Positions 14,501 through 29,500 of a stretch of DNA of 64,000 nucleotides are shown in pieces. This DNA comes from Ficedula albicollis (lineage: Eukaryota; Chordata; Aves; Passeriformes; Muscicapidae): the NCBI RefSeq assembly GCF_000247815.1, contig NC_021684.1:7998650-8062649 (forward strand), read 5' to 3'. Within the stretch, counting starts at the first letter, position 1, and each line of letters starts with the position of its first letter. The notes beneath the pieces are model-generated. The model was not told where the DNA came from, searched no databases, and worked only from the letters and a program-made list of their open reading frames with translations. The position numbers and the translations under genes are program-made.

Positions 14501-17500
14501 GCTGAAATACCTTCACTTCATGATCTGGAAGCCTTTCTTCTGCAACACTGGGTTAAGTCTTTCTGAGTGAGAAGGAAGTCTATTTTCCAAAATCTCAGAA
14601 GTAAAAATCTCTTAACAATAAAACAACATCCTGGAAATGACACCTGAGCAGAGAAACACTACTGTGTCTTAGACAACTGCTTTGACTACAAATGCTCTAA
14701 TACCTTTTATAAGGAATAGGGCTGGAAGGCTTTTGCTTTCCTATTGCATTAATAAGAATAAAACAAAAATAACTGGATTGGTGAATGCCTTGGAACCCAT
14801 ATAATACCTTTCACAGTGACAGAGAATGAAGAAGCAGTTCAGTAAGTTGCAGTGCTCAGATTTCAGCGTGGTTATCAGCTCCATCCACTGATCTTTGAAG
14901 TGTGTTACAAAATTCTTATCTGTTTCCAGGTCTTTTAAGAATGTTTGGCAGTAATGCTTTCACTGGTATATTTTGCACATCCTGTGCTATAATTGTCTAA
15001 ACAATCTTTAGAAACGTTGAGCTAGGTGTTAACAGCCCCCTTTGACAGTTACTGAGACAGCAATGCATTCTTTTAAAGCCAAAACTCATTCCAGACTTTT
15101 GTTCAGAAAACTATGTACCTTTCTAAGCATTTGTTCCTTTGGGGTTTTTTGGTTTGTTTATTTTTTTTTCTGTTTTTGCTTTTTTTAAGCCTGGATATAT
15201 TAGCTGATTTCTCTTTTTTTTCCCTGAACTAGAACCTTCACACTGGAAGATTCAAATATATTTACTCAAACTGAACTCATCTAAGTAAAACCAATGTCAT
15301 CCACAGATGATATCAAGCCTTTCCAAGTTCTGTACTATTCCACATGATTTTGAGGTTGCTTACTAAAATTCTTCCCTTCTGCCATCACTTTAAAATTTAT
15401 TTTTTTCCCTGTTAAATGAAGTGTTTTACCTACATTTATTTGTTGGTTTTCTTTCTCTTAATCATAGTGCAATATTAGATTGCTGAACACTCTCTACAAT
15501 AAAATAAGACAATCTACAAAAAATATAACCAATCATGTTGGGATGCAGTATTAATTATATTTCTGCTTATTTGTGGAAGTACATATTTCAGTCTTTAATA
15601 CATTTTTTGTCTTTGAGCCTTTATAGAAACTATTGGCTCTATCAGAATGCAATTACTACATAAGAAATATAATGCATGTCCAAATACTGAGGGGGGAAAG
15701 GCTTTTATCAATATTAAAATTGAGTTTAAATTATAATAGAACTTTCACATGACATTATAATAGTATATATATTCTTTCTATAATATAGAATGGTATAATA
15801 GTGCATATATATACACTAGTATATATAAAATAGTATTATAATAGTATTTGATTAACACTACTTAGCAGAATAATGAAGTCCACTGATGGACCATGAAGTT
15901 CTGCTGTGTGAAACTGAAAGCTGAGACATTGATTAAACTTTCAAACATGGAACAGTCACCAAACTTATAAAATGTATTGAAAAAACTTTTACGATGAATA
16001 CAGACAAAACAATTTATTCTGCTTCTAAGGCTAGATATTAAATGAAGCAGGATGGGACTCTTTCATCCACATAGAATTTCTTGATACTCTGCAGAAAGCA
16101 CATTAACACCTCTAAACTGCCCTTTCCTATGCATTTATCTCTTGCCTCCATCACTGGGTGGTCCAAGTGCACACACAACAGTGTGCTTGGATCCCGAGGA
16201 ATAAAATAGTTGAGCCAACCGAGGCTGGAAAGGCTGAGCTCCAGAAATTCCTTTCCAGGGGCTGGATCCTGACCATGGTTAAAGGATGCAAAAGAAGGAA
16301 GGGCAAAGCTAGGGGAAGAGGTGTATTTCTGCATGCCACAGAGGCAGCACAGCTTACACCGTGTACTGCTCTGTTTGTCTTGGCAGATCTGGGTGCGCGG
16401 ATCTGGCTGTGGGCGGGACTCTGCCAAGGATGGTCAGTGTTCGACTCACACCATGTTTAGGTCTCTAGTTATGCGTTTGTCTCCCATGTGCCTCTCTCTG
16501 CCAGTCCACAAAGCAATGGCTTCCTAGGCATTTCTATTCTCAACATAAGAGAAAAACAATCATGTAAGCAGTATGACCATGTGCTAAATGTTTAGCTGAA
16601 GCTGCGACATCCAATATCTTAGAGATTTTGTCTGTAAGCCAGAAAGAAAATATAGACATAATAAAGAAGCTTTTAGTGATGATTGCTGTCACAAAAATAG
16701 ATCAGAAAAAAAAATAAAAATGTACTCTCTACCATAACGGAATACAGCATTTTATTGGTACAGGTTGCAAGGTTTCATGGCATGCAGTGCAGGATGCCTC
16801 ATGGTGATGCTGAATGCATTTCATGACCTGGTTTTGGCAGCTTCTGGGACATCCTCTCTGTAGCTGAATTTGTGTGCTCTTCTTTCCTCTTCACTTAGAA
16901 GCAAGGCACACATTGCAAAACATTGAAGTCCCATCTCATTCCTCTATTAACCATCTCTGTCCAGTTGTGTTCCCTTGTCCCTCTGATGGTGCAAAAGTAA
17001 ATGGAAATGTTTAAATAACAACAGTGAGTTCTACATATTTACACTTGTTGCAAATTATCCGCTAAAGATTCTTTATATCTGCTACAGATTTTAAATGTTT
17101 TGTTTATGTGGATGGATAAAGTTAATTGATTGTTCTATGGACAGACAGATTTAGAGAAATAATCACAATAATTCCATGTACTAGCTCTGAGTTCTGGATT
17201 TTACATTTAGATCTCTGAAGTGTTTCAATGATGAGTAAAATTGCAAGCATAAGTAAATTTCCCTGTTTGCTGTGCATCTGAGGAGGCTTCTAGCATAAGT
17301 TGATTACAGCAGGTATCTGGAATATTTTGTCTTCATGAAAAGAAGCAAAGGCAAACCCATCCTGGTTCAAATACCTGTACTGTCAATGCACTGAAATTCC
17401 ACCTCTGTCTCCTTCAGAAGCAATGCCATATTACCAAGCAGTTGTGCACTGAGATGCTGGGACTGTAGAAGAGCATTTCTGCTTTTACTGAAGTTCGAGT

Positions 17501-20500
17501 GGTCTGTTGTGAGAAGCCTCTCAAATGCATAGGCTCTTTCACTTGCTGGGGCTAAATGTGCTGATCTTACTCCAGAACCAATTGTTTAAGCATTGTGTTG
17601 GACGTGTATTCTCCTCCTCCCCACATTGTTTATGCCATTGTGTGTTACACTCTCTGCATATCTTCCCTGGTTCCTCCCAGTTAAGCTTTTGCTTTGTTCT
17701 GTAGTCTGCTAAGATCCTTACAAAGTTTTCACAGCATTCCTTACGCTCTTTCATGTAACCTGTCTTTTAATGATCCCATTCCCTCTTCCCCAACCCGCCT
17801 CCCGCTCTTGCAGTTTTTATTTTCCTGTCCATTTTTGAGCAGAATGTTCCATATTGTCATTTTTATTCCACTGTGTTTTCTTCTTTTAGTCAAGCAGTTT
17901 TCTGTTCTTCCCTGTAGAATTACACTTTATGACTACCAGGCCATGTGTAGGACAAACAAAGAGAGTAGCGACAGTGCCCATAGCTTACTGGACGTAAGTA
18001 CAGTGCCTCTTGTGAGCATCTTTCCATGCAATCATCAAAGAAATTGTTGCAAATATCTCATGGCCATTGTGAGACTGTGATTTTGATTTGGAATGCTTAC
18101 ACCTCTCATGTTTATCCCAGAGCATACAAAGGTGGGTCCTTATAAACTAATGCAAAGTGTTCAGTTTTTTTGAGTTCAATCATTTTAATTCTGGGCCACC
18201 ATTTCTGAGGTTCTGTCAGAATGTTCTTTGCACTGTATGAATCTGCCTTCTTAGGAATTTGGAAATTTGGCAGTAGATAGTGTTTTGTCTGGGAGGCTGG
18301 AATCACATATGCATTTCCTGTATGTAAACATGTAATTCAAATTAAAAATTGAGATTTTTCTTTTTTAATAAGAAAGGAATGGTTTATTGGCACGGCATGC
18401 AAGTCAGTGATTTTAACAATTTTGTTTTCTTCGTATTTCAACTTGTCTTTTAAAGCAGAATTTCGAAGCGTTTAAACCCTTGTGTTGCAATTTGAGTACA
18501 AACCCTGTCCTTCTGCTGGGCTTGATTAGAGACAATCCGGGACAAGACAATCTTGCCAAGGCAACACTTCCTTATTGCTAAATCCTGTATCAGGGTAATA
18601 ACCCCAAGGATGCTTTGTGACCATGCATCTGTTTTACTGACTGCTACAATAATCTATCAGATCTGATCAGGTGTTAGATAGAGGTTTTGAATATTAAAAA
18701 GGAAATGTTTTCACAAATAGATGGCAGTAACAACATGAAAAAATTCTTATGTAAAAAGAGAACAGCAGCAAAACACTGGCAATTTTTCCAGTCTGAAAAA
18801 GTTACCTGATAGTATTTTTAAATTCATATCTAACTAGAAAAATATAAATCTAACTAGGAAAAAAAACCCTTTAATGATTTTGTCTTTTTGGGGATGTTTT
18901 CATTTGCTTATTTTTATGACTCTGTTTTGCATATGCCTGGAGTTACAATATTTATCAGTTTGTTATCTACTAAACCCAAAAAAAGACCATCTTCCCATCA
19001 TAAATACTAGACCGCAACGAGACCTAAACTAGAAATAGAACAGGATGCTGTGAAACACATTTCTGTGAGATATCTTACAATATATTACAGCTCTTAACAA
19101 AAATCTTCTATTCAAAGACTTGGAGCTTCAGTTTGCTTAAACACTTGGCATGTAGAGCTGAAGCTACATCCCTTAAAAAGTGGGCTCTAATCCAAAAGAT
19201 ATTTTTTTATTCAAAATTTTGTCCATGATATCCAGGAAAAAACCCCACATCTATGTTATGGGATACACTGAGACATGTCGAGGATTTTTTTTTTTATTTA
19301 AAGATAGCCCAGCCCTTTAAATCTCAAGTGAGTTTTGATGATCCTCAGTATGAAAGATGAACAGAATTTTAGGTTATTATTCTCCTGTTGATTTAGTCAC
19401 TTTTATCAACCATGACTATTGACAAAGTATAAAGAGAACTTGCATTAAAGACAGGTAGGGCTTATTCCTCATTTCTGTTGGTTTTGTCCCCAGTTTTTTA
19501 CATATCAGGTTATTAGGCAGTATCCAGTATAATTTCTGCCTAAGCAAAAGGTTTGTTCACAAATGTTTATCCGTCCTTTTGAGAATCATGGTTTCATAAA
19601 TACAGGAGTAAGAGACACGGATGAGATGGCAACTCCCTAAAAAGTTCCTATTCTAAACAGCATGGACATGGAAGAGGCATCAGAGACTCTATCCCAGCCT
19701 TTTAGATTGTGGGAGGGAGAGGATAAATTAGGGATGGAGTAGACCCAGAAATCTCCTGGTCCATTTCTTTATCAGAAGAATATTGCTTCTTTGTGGGAGG
19801 GAGAGGATAAATTAGGGATGGACTAGACCCAGAAATCTCCTCGTCCATTTCTTTATCAGAAGAATATTGCTTCTTAGCAGCTATCCAGATACTTTGTTAT
19901 TTAGCATTTCTCTTGTTTGAATTGGTCCAAGACCTACACGATTCTCCATAGAACGACTTTGTTGCAAATGTAGCAGTGCCATGGAGCCACAAAACAAAAT
20001 TATTTTGGCTCTCAGTGGTGGTTTAAATATGTAGATAGAATAAAACTCCCACAGTTTTTGTTGCAGTTTTTGAAAGAACTGTCTGTGAGTGGAAAAGGCT
20101 CTAAAGTAAAATCATATTTCAAGAGAATGCATTTATGTTAATGTTATGATGGTTTTTTTTCTACTGGAATTTCATAACAAAATATTTTTTCATTTTCTGT
20201 AGACATTAATGAATTTTTTCAGATGCATTGGGGCTTTAAATTTTAATTAATTTATAATATTAAAATAGTTACTAAAACACATGGTATATTTTACACTAAA
20301 TAAGCATTCTTAATAAGTAATAACGAATACATTGTTTTACACTAAATTTTGCATTATGAAAACAAAATAATACAACACATTTAATTACTTGGGCATGAAA
20401 TTTCAGGTTTTCTGATTTGGAATGAAAATAAATAAGATGTCTCACAGGGCTGACATTTTCTTTTCTTTCATCTCCAGGACAGTCTTGTAGCTCTTTATCT

Positions 20501-23500
20501 TTTCCTATTAAGACAGGGTTTTACAGGTGCAAATCTTTCCTGTCTCAGACATTGTGCATTCTGCTGGGTTGTGATCACAGCCTTCCATGGCACTGACTGA
20601 GTTCTTTGGGTCTGTGAGTCCTCAGCCCTGCACAGAAACTTTTTCTGTGGCCCCCGAAAATTTTAGATGTCCTGTAACCCCCAAACAGTACAGCTTCAGT
20701 GAGTGCTGATTTGGGGTGGTTAAGCATGATTTTAGATATCTGAGGAGTTCTGTCATTATGATTTCTATTTGTTAAAATACTCTGTTTATATCTAAAAGAG
20801 TCTGCAGAATTTTATGCAGCTAGGAGATCCTAACAAAGATGAGGGAGGCAAGGAGAAATTCCAAATTTCTGGAAGCTGACTTTTCTGCCTGACTTCCTTT
20901 CATGAAAGATTAATACTATTATTAGTCTTTTCAAAAATGAAATATTCAGAATGCATTAGAAGTACTGTAAACAGAGGATTTTCAAAGGATTTGCTGTATT
21001 TGTTATGATGCAGAAAAACGGAGGAGGGAAACAACTTCTTAAAGTGCTTTCAACTGGACTGTGAAATGACCCAGATAAACATTTAGGTAAATTCAGACTT
21101 CAGAAGCTTTTCTGAGCCTAATGAGGCTGAGGTGATGAATGGAGATTTGCATTATAGAGATGCAAGCCTGCAAATTGCAGCCCAAGAAAAGCTGACATTA
21201 TCCATCTGAGCTGTTCCTCCAGCAATAGCCTGGGAAACAGGAACCCCTAGAGGTTAAAGATTTAAGAATCATTCGCAAAAATTTTCCTTTTCCCACTGAT
21301 AATCGGTGTATGACCAAGCATGGTAAAAAGGAAATTTCATTGCTATACATTTTAACAACCAGTATAATAATATTTCATGATCATTAAAAAAGGGGGATTT
21401 TATGCTTCACATGCTTTTGAATATCCAAAGCATTGTTATTACATGAACAAATCAGTTAAGATTTAAATGCTGCATGTTTTGCCTTTTTATTAAATGAGTT
21501 GCTTCTCTTCAGCCTTATAATGCCTTCTTTGCTGCAGTAAAGTGGATTATGACTGAACTTGTCTTGTAAGTAGATTTCATCAAGAATGTAACAAATATTT
21601 CTATGAATTACTAAATAATTGTAGTTTTGAATATTAGCATTTCTACCTTTTGCATTTTACATACATTGTTCTGCTTTTCTTACATGATTTTAAATGTAGT
21701 AACATTTGTCCTTTTTTTTTTTTCCAATTCTGCATTTTTAAAATCAGAGAAAATTTTGACTCTATAGCTGCAGTTTCACTTTTATTGCATTCATGGTCTT
21801 CACTTATATCTGCTTGTCTTTGTTTAGCAGATCACAATACACAACCCGAATTTTTTCTGTGGTTCCTGTTAAATTTTAGATACATGACTGGCTGTTTGTG
21901 ATGCTGCTTGGGTGGGCTGCTGTCAGAAGAGAAACTTGTTACCCTGACTCACTGTATTGTTTGTCACTCCATAAAATTCTGTAAGATCGATCCATTATGG
22001 TGCCAGATAAGGTGTACTTGGATGTTGCTGAATTTTCTATCTCCATTAATTCTTCTAAAATTCCTAGTTAATTCATAACAATCAATATCTTTAAGAGAAG
22101 GTGCCTTAGAAATAGCAATATCATATGGAGAAGAGGAAGCCTTTAAATGTGTCATGTTATTATATGATTTATCTTTCTTCTTATCTGAAAGCAGAGCTGC
22201 AGATATGAGTGAATTTTATCTTTACTGACATAGAACTGATTTTTTTCTTGTAGTCATTTTGTTTAATTGTAAATCGTATGAACTTTATTGGAAGTTCAGA
22301 GTAAGAGCTAAGGAGAATTAACTGAATGGCTGCTGCCAGAGGGCAGAGATTGAGCTGAAATGCAGCTTTCTAAGTGAATATAAGGGAAAGAAATTATATT
22401 AAAATGTGTTAAATGATGCTACATATCACAGCTTTGAAAATATTTAAAAACTTTCTATATTTATAAATATTGTAGATTCATGGGCATATGATGAAGTGGA
22501 TGTTGGTTTCACATTCTTTACTCTTACAAATTATTGACTGACTCTTTTCAGTCCATTCTTCCAAGTAAATCATGATGTCTTTTAGTGTTCTTTACAATTT
22601 AGTTAGAGTTGATTAGACAGCGGTTAATCTTTTCTGTTTTAATAGATATTTTAAATTAAAAATGGGTAAATCTATGATTTATTGATGGGGTTAATTTCAG
22701 AAAAAGTTTTCAGAAGTAAAAACCCTGAAAAAACAGTAAAAATATGAGAATAGCAGTAGCTGCTAATCCCAGAGTTATACCAGTAACTTGAATTTTAGTT
22801 CAGTGTTAGCTTTTATTTAAAATAGGATTAACATCATCAAGCTACTGCCTGTTTAGTGTTTTGAAAACATTCTGTGGGGTAATGTGAAAACTAATAATTT
22901 CTCCAGGTTCCTGGTGGAATTTAATCTATGCAGTTGGTGGCACTCTGATCTAACAGCTAAAGGTAAGTGTGATTTTTTTTTTCCTGGCATAATGGCAGAA
23001 ATGTCTAGGGTAAATTGGACTTCTGAAATTCAGATGTGTGGGCACTGTTTTAGATTAAATAATAAACATCTGATAATAGTTTTCCTCCTATTCCAGCATC
23101 CTCTTTGTTAATGTTTCCTAAAACACAAGAGAATAATGATCTTCTATGAATAACAGCTAAGTGCTTGTGTGCACTCTAGGAATACAGTACAGAAAAGTTA
23201 AAATAGTAGATAATGATTAAATATGTTTTTAAAAACATTTCTCTTCATTCCAAAACAATCTTTGTGAATAAAGCAATTACACTGACCTTTTTAGTTGCAC
23301 AACGCTTCTTTTTTCTAGAGCTGCCATAAAATGTAGAGTTATTGTGCTGATAAATGCCATTTCAAAAAAGTGTACAGAAATATGACCATGTCTATTATTT
23401 CAAACAAAAATAATTTTTGAAGCTTAAGATAGTAGGTTTTATGCTAAAAAGGCTGATCTTTATTTTTTATCATTCCATTTAAAATAGACATTTAAATGTA

Positions 23501-26500
23501 CTAAAATTCAGTTTACTCAAAATATTATTTTAAAATGCAGAAGCTTCATTTGAAATAATGGGAATTTTTAATAGTTCTGCTAAGAATGGGAAGTTTTCAG
23601 TGTAAGCTGTTTTTTTATATTTTAACAGACTCTTTATGGCATTCTCAGAAGTGTTACTCAAAAGTAAAGGGCCACTTTACAAGAGCAGTGCTCTTCAAGT
23701 GACAATTTAATAGGCAGATTGTGCTGTGTGTCATTGACTGGTGTAAGGATTTAAACTGAATTCTTCAGCTTCATATTTGCATATTTCTTAGCAAAGCAGG
23801 GGATAACATTGCTGCTTTAGGCTTCATTTAATATTTGCATTGTCTGGATACTAGGCTGTCATTATGCCAAAATAATATCCTGTCTGAAGCTAAAATATCA
23901 GTCGGGCCCCTAAAAACCAAGCCCAGCTGTTCAGTGATTTCCCTAAGCATGAAGAGACCCATCCCTAACACTGGGGCTGTGAAGGACAGTCAGGTTTGCT
24001 GTGCTAGACCCACAAAAGGCAAAACTGTTCCTTGAGGAATGGCAGCTGTGCCTGTCCTAGTCCTAGGTGTTTGCAAAGCAGCCAAAGCAGCCAGTGTAGG
24101 AAATAAATAATTTTTTTCAAGTGTACTGTACAAATATGACTTAATATATCCTGACATGAAACATCCAGTGGCACTTGCATTGTATGCTAGAGAAAATATC
24201 TTTCAAACACAATATCTCTCTTCATCTCCTGAAAACAAATGTCTGATTTGTATTTTGAGAGTGCACTCGAGACAATAATAACCTACAAATTTCCTTTTAT
24301 TGAAAACAAAACTATCAGTTCAGCACTTTGATGGACCAGTATTATTGAGAAATTTCCATCCATGCTTTAGTTGACAGTGAAGTTTTAATTTCACAAGTCA
24401 CTTGCTCCATATCTTTTAGGAGTTAAGAGTATTGGAAATAGCCCCTCATCACACTCATTATAATGCCAATACTTTTAGGTATTGAAATATTGAAATTTTA
24501 GGGTAGTGCTTGCCCAGCTCATATCTGGTTAGGTAGCATGGGATGGTTGTTTGGAAGCAGCATATTTTAGAAAATAAAAGCTGAAGATATTTCACCAGAC
24601 AGCAGGAGAGAAAAACTTAAGTGTGTTCTTCTGTAAATGCTATTTTACCACAAAGACTTGTAATATTTATGACTGCACTTCATGAAATTAAGATTAATAA
24701 ACTTGTACATTTATTTTTTTACTTAACAATGCTTAACAAAGCTCAGGGAAAAAATATCAGTTCCTCGAGTGGAGAAATTGCTTCCCACTCAAATTGTTAC
24801 ATTAATAGAATATTATATATGAGGATGCTGTAAAAAATATCAGTTCCTCGAGTAGAGAAATTGCTTCCCACTCAAATTGTGACATTAATAGAATATTATA
24901 TATGAGGATGCTGGAGGGTCCACACACACCTGCCCATTTCCCAAGCCCTACAATGGGAAATATTTCTGCACAAGATTTTGTAATTGCAATCACATTTGTA
25001 AATGAGAGAGAAGAAAACCTAAACCCTGGACAACCCCATCATCTTCTGCACTCCAGTGGGGTGCAGGAAATCTGAGACCAATGAATCTTTGTCAGCCTCC
25101 TTGTTACACAAGCCACATGTTGATACAGGTGAGGGTAGACTCAAAACAGGTGATAAACTCCAGTCATTCTTGACAACAGATAAGGAGAACAGAAGAGAAA
25201 GGGAAGAGGTGCAGTAGAGCTAGTAAGACAATTTTCTAAAAAATGCTGAACTATTAAATGTCACAACCATAGTGAAAACATCAGAAATAATAAAAATTTT
25301 CTGACCAGCTTTAGTACCTCCTTTGAGATATGTGCTTTTGGTGGATTTTTTTTTTTTTAATTATATACAAGAACTGTGAACAGTTCAGAAATGCATGCCC
25401 TGGTGTGATAGGAAATGCAGATGTGGTGGCTCCCCTGGCACTGCTCAGTGGACGCACTCACTGAAATAGATCATCTCCAGGGGAAGGTCTGTCCAGCCCA
25501 CGAGCCTGTTCAGTGTAACCTATTTTTGTCATATCTCATCTTGTTTTCTCACTTAGCAATTAGTTTAAGATAGGGTTAACATTTGTGCTGATGTGCAAAG
25601 TGCATCTCTGTGTTTAGGAAGAATGAAGGGGCGGGGAGGGAAAAGAAAAGGAATGAGGCAGAAACACTGTGTGACAGATTCTGGAGTGTGAGAGTCAGAA
25701 GAGCTGCTGTCCTGTAGCTTGACCTTGAACCAGCCCCACTGCTTCCTGGTAACTCAGTTTCCCAATCTTTAAGATGGAAATAGTGATGCTTTTTCTTTGC
25801 ATTGCAAGGACTTCACATTAAAGGTACTATGGAGTCTTAGTTATTACTATTTTGAGAAGCAGATAACAAGCACTGCTGTTGGGTAAAGTAACTCTTCTGC
25901 CTCTCCCACCCACAGAGTTATTTTAACTGATAAAACCCTCCAAAGATTCCCAAGCTGCAATATAAAATAGATGTTTTGGCTTCAGTAAAATATACCACAG
26001 TTTACATATCAAATAAATGTAAACTCACGTGAATAAAGGATAGTGATGCACAGCACCACTGAAATAGAAATGACAGTAAATACATCTTGGGTCTACACAG
26101 AAAGAATAAAAACTCATGCATAAATGTAAAGTAGGTTGGCAATGGCTAAACCATTAATAACTACTTTAACAGCGATGTCTTGCAAAATTACATTCCATGG
26201 GTAAAGTTTTTTTTTTCTAATTTAATTGAAAAAATAGTGTTATGCACTGCCTAGGAAATCTCACAGGGTGGCAGAAGCTGAGTAACATTTCCGTTCTGTG
26301 CGAGCTCTGCAGTACAGCATCTCATGTTGTTCACAATTTCGTGTGCTGCTCCTCTCATATTCACATCAAGATGTTTTTTCCTGTGCCTATAGCGCAGAGG
26401 TTGAAACAAACCCTAGAGCCCTGTGACACTGAGTATCCAGCCTTTGTTTCCGAGCGCACTATAAAGGAGACCACGGGGAATATTGCTTGCGATGACTGTT

Positions 26501-29500
26501 TCAAGTAAGCCCTTTCAATATTTTTTTTTTTATATAACTGTTTGTGACAAAGCAATAAAACTGAATAATTCAAGGCTGTGCTGAAGAACGTGCAAGTCTG
26601 TTGTGTTTTATCCTACGTGCTGACCTCTGTCAAGGTGTCATTTCTCGTGCTACAGGGGTCACTTAAAAGTTTGATGCTCTTAAATTAAAGCCGTGCCGAT
26701 TATTTTCTACCAAAAAAAATGTAGAAGTGGTAGAGACTTACGTTAATTTCAAATCGTGAATGTTTTAATACTTTTCCTAAATGCAGGCAGCATTCTAAGG
26801 TCATTGGCTGTAAGATTTAGATTCAAAAGGTAAGTGCCCTTCAGTCTCCTGTCCAGGAATGAAACCCTGCTGGATAGGTTAGGAATTCCCGTGTGGTACA
26901 GTGAGATCTGGTTCTCTTACTGGAATGCCAGATTTTCCTTCTTGGAACTGTTAGTCTGAAAGAGTGGGAGACGATTAAATCTATTCTCCAAACTTTCAGT
27001 GCTGGGAAGCTGAGCTAATAATAACAAATCTCATATGACAGTGCTATAATGTCATTTCTACCAGTGCTGCTGTAAACTTGTCCCTTATTGAGCTAAAAGA
27101 AGAGGAAGACTTCAGCCTGGCTTTCCTCTTTCACACTGAAAATGCATTTTCTCTGCATTTGGTGTCCATGTGCTGTGACATTTTGGCTGTAGTTCTGGTG
27201 CATTTTACTTGTGTAATTGCATAGGTATTGCTTATGCAAATTTCTGCACTTTGATAAGTCTCTTAATTGGATTTCCTTTATGCTGAGAGGTTGTCATCAC
27301 CAGGGAGATTAGTATTTACAGCAATAATTTGTCCATCAATATAAATGTCAGGAAGAATTTATAAGCTAAACAAAAATTGTTACAGCTCTTCCTTTCCAGG
27401 CTAAATCAGTATGCAATTAGCAAATAAAGGTGAAAACTTTGCTTTGAAGTCAATAGGTGTGCTTCTGGACTTACTCCTAAATTTTCTTGATATTTTCATT
27501 ACTTTAAAACAGGAAATAGGAGTAAGTACACTGGAGATAAATTTTAAGTGCTAATATTCACTTTTCATTTAGTACTGACCAACTTTTAAGTAGAAGGAAA
27601 TTGTTAATGTCTAGTATGAATAATTGGTTTTGTATGGCTTTGTGGAATAGAAGTATGAGAGTGCTTTGTAAATTGATGCTCTGGAACCCTTTAAGTGCAA
27701 CAAAAGGTCCCCCTGCCTGAAAAGTACAAACTCAACAAAATCAAGCCGTGATTTTTCCACTTGACATATCAAATACAATGAAGGTTACACTGCTGTGAGT
27801 GCTTTGTGCCAGCATTGTAGAATTTAAGCAGCCTTATTTTGTGATAATTTAACAGAAGGTTACTGAGAAGTTGTGCAATAAATTACCATGCAATCCTGGA
27901 GGTGTTCCCAGCCAGGTTGGATGGGGTTTTCAGCACCCTGGTCTGGTGGAAGGTGTCCCTGCCATGGCAGGGGGGCTGGAACCAGATTGTCTTTAAGGTC
28001 CCTTCAAACCCTAACCATTGTAATATTCTGTTTAAATATTGCAAACAGACATGATTCCATGCAAAGAAGATTAATTTAACAGAACTAGGTTTTCTCAGAG
28101 GAATACAGATTTTAGTCTGTGTTTCTAGGTAACTTCAGGTCAAAGGAAATAAGTTTCAAAAATAATACAATTCTGCAATACTTGGAAAGCACCAAGTTGG
28201 AAACTGAGTTTAGTGAAAATTATAGTATTTCAAAAATAATGCACTAAGATCTTTTTCATATAAAAACATTTTGTGTTCCACAGTGGAAAAAAAAAAAGAA
28301 AAGAAAACCCTGTAAGTTGCAAACTGATCTCAAGGCACCCATTATTTTTCTCCACAAGCAGTGACAAAACCTAAAGAAATAATCCAGAAGAACTATTAGA
28401 TTCTCATGGGAAAGTTGTTCGTTATATCGTTTACCCACTGTCATTAACAATCTACAAATTGCATCTAAGATTGCAGACTGCATTGGATTCCAAATATTTT
28501 TGTTATAACCCAGGACACTTTGCCACAGAACAGCTAAGGAATTTGACCCAAAGTCCTTTGTAGACCTACATCTTCTGACCCAGTTTTCTGTTTCATAGCC
28601 TCTATACTAATAAATATTTTTACAAGCAAGTGTATTGCTTAATATTTGTAATTTAAGAATGATGGGTTCAATCAGTCAGAATTTAGATTCAATCTTTTAC
28701 ACAGAAAGTCTGGAGCTGACACTGTGTCCAGTGTTTAACCTGTGAACATCACTTTGAACCAGTGAAATTCTTTTCTTAGTCCTCCTTGGATCATTTTATA
28801 GGCTAATCTGTGATAAATAATTGCAAATATGTATTGCAAATAGAAGAAGATAATTGTAAATATGTACCTGATTATGCACCCCTTGGAATACTGAAAAACT
28901 ATTTGAAAGACACTAGAAAAGTCAGTATATTGTGAACAAGTTTGCAAATAAAAGTTGTGCAAACGTTCTGCTTTAAGCAAGTTTGTGTCAAAAGATACCC
29001 CAGTCCCTGGCTTTTGTTCCTGCAGTGTCAGGCACTACTATAGAGCCCTTGTCTGAAAAGGAGACTAAAAACAGTCTCTTAGTAGAAGTAAAAATGATGA
29101 CTGATGTTAATTGAAACCATATAATGTTACTTAGATAAGACATTTTGGGGCACAAACACTGTGGTTCTGGTAACAAAGTCACAGTCATAGCCAGCAAGGT
29201 CACAGGCTGAGGGCAGAGGCTCAATTTTATTCTGTCCTGGGTGTGCTGTTACTGATCTTGTAGAAGAACTCTGCCCATGCAAAGAGGGACAGCTACCAAC
29301 TACAGTAATGAAAATTCATGAACATTTTCCAATCGTAAATTTACTCATGGGTACTTGGATTTAAATTGAAGTATCCTAAAATAAATCAAACAGTAGAAAG
29401 GACTACCTGCTTTTTTTTAATAGCTGGCTCACATTTTCAGCCATCTCTGGGAACTCATTCAATGGAAGGACACCTATGCACTTAAGCAGGTTTGAGTCAG

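Larger units (their letters stand above)
9472..17917 (+). other. CACNA2D3 intron, 8.4 kb
   Basis: AT-rich intron. Holds an 85-bp tandem duplication (10212-10380), an AT-rich low-complexity stretch (about 15745-15850) and two somewhat GC-richer islands (11390-11640 and 16140-16500) with long but overlapping, mutually contradictory open frames on both strands. No exon is expected, since the protein is contiguous across this intron. Confidence 0.8.

Noticed and set aside
16038..16460. Overlapping frames of 129 codons (minus) and 100 codons (plus)
   Set aside because: Both strands are open at once in a GC-richer patch with few stop-forming words. No splice sites or family motifs, and no exon is missing from CACNA2D3 at this point.
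27888..28079. 63-codon plus-strand frame
   Set aside because: It lies within the CR1 3' end, mostly its untranslated part.
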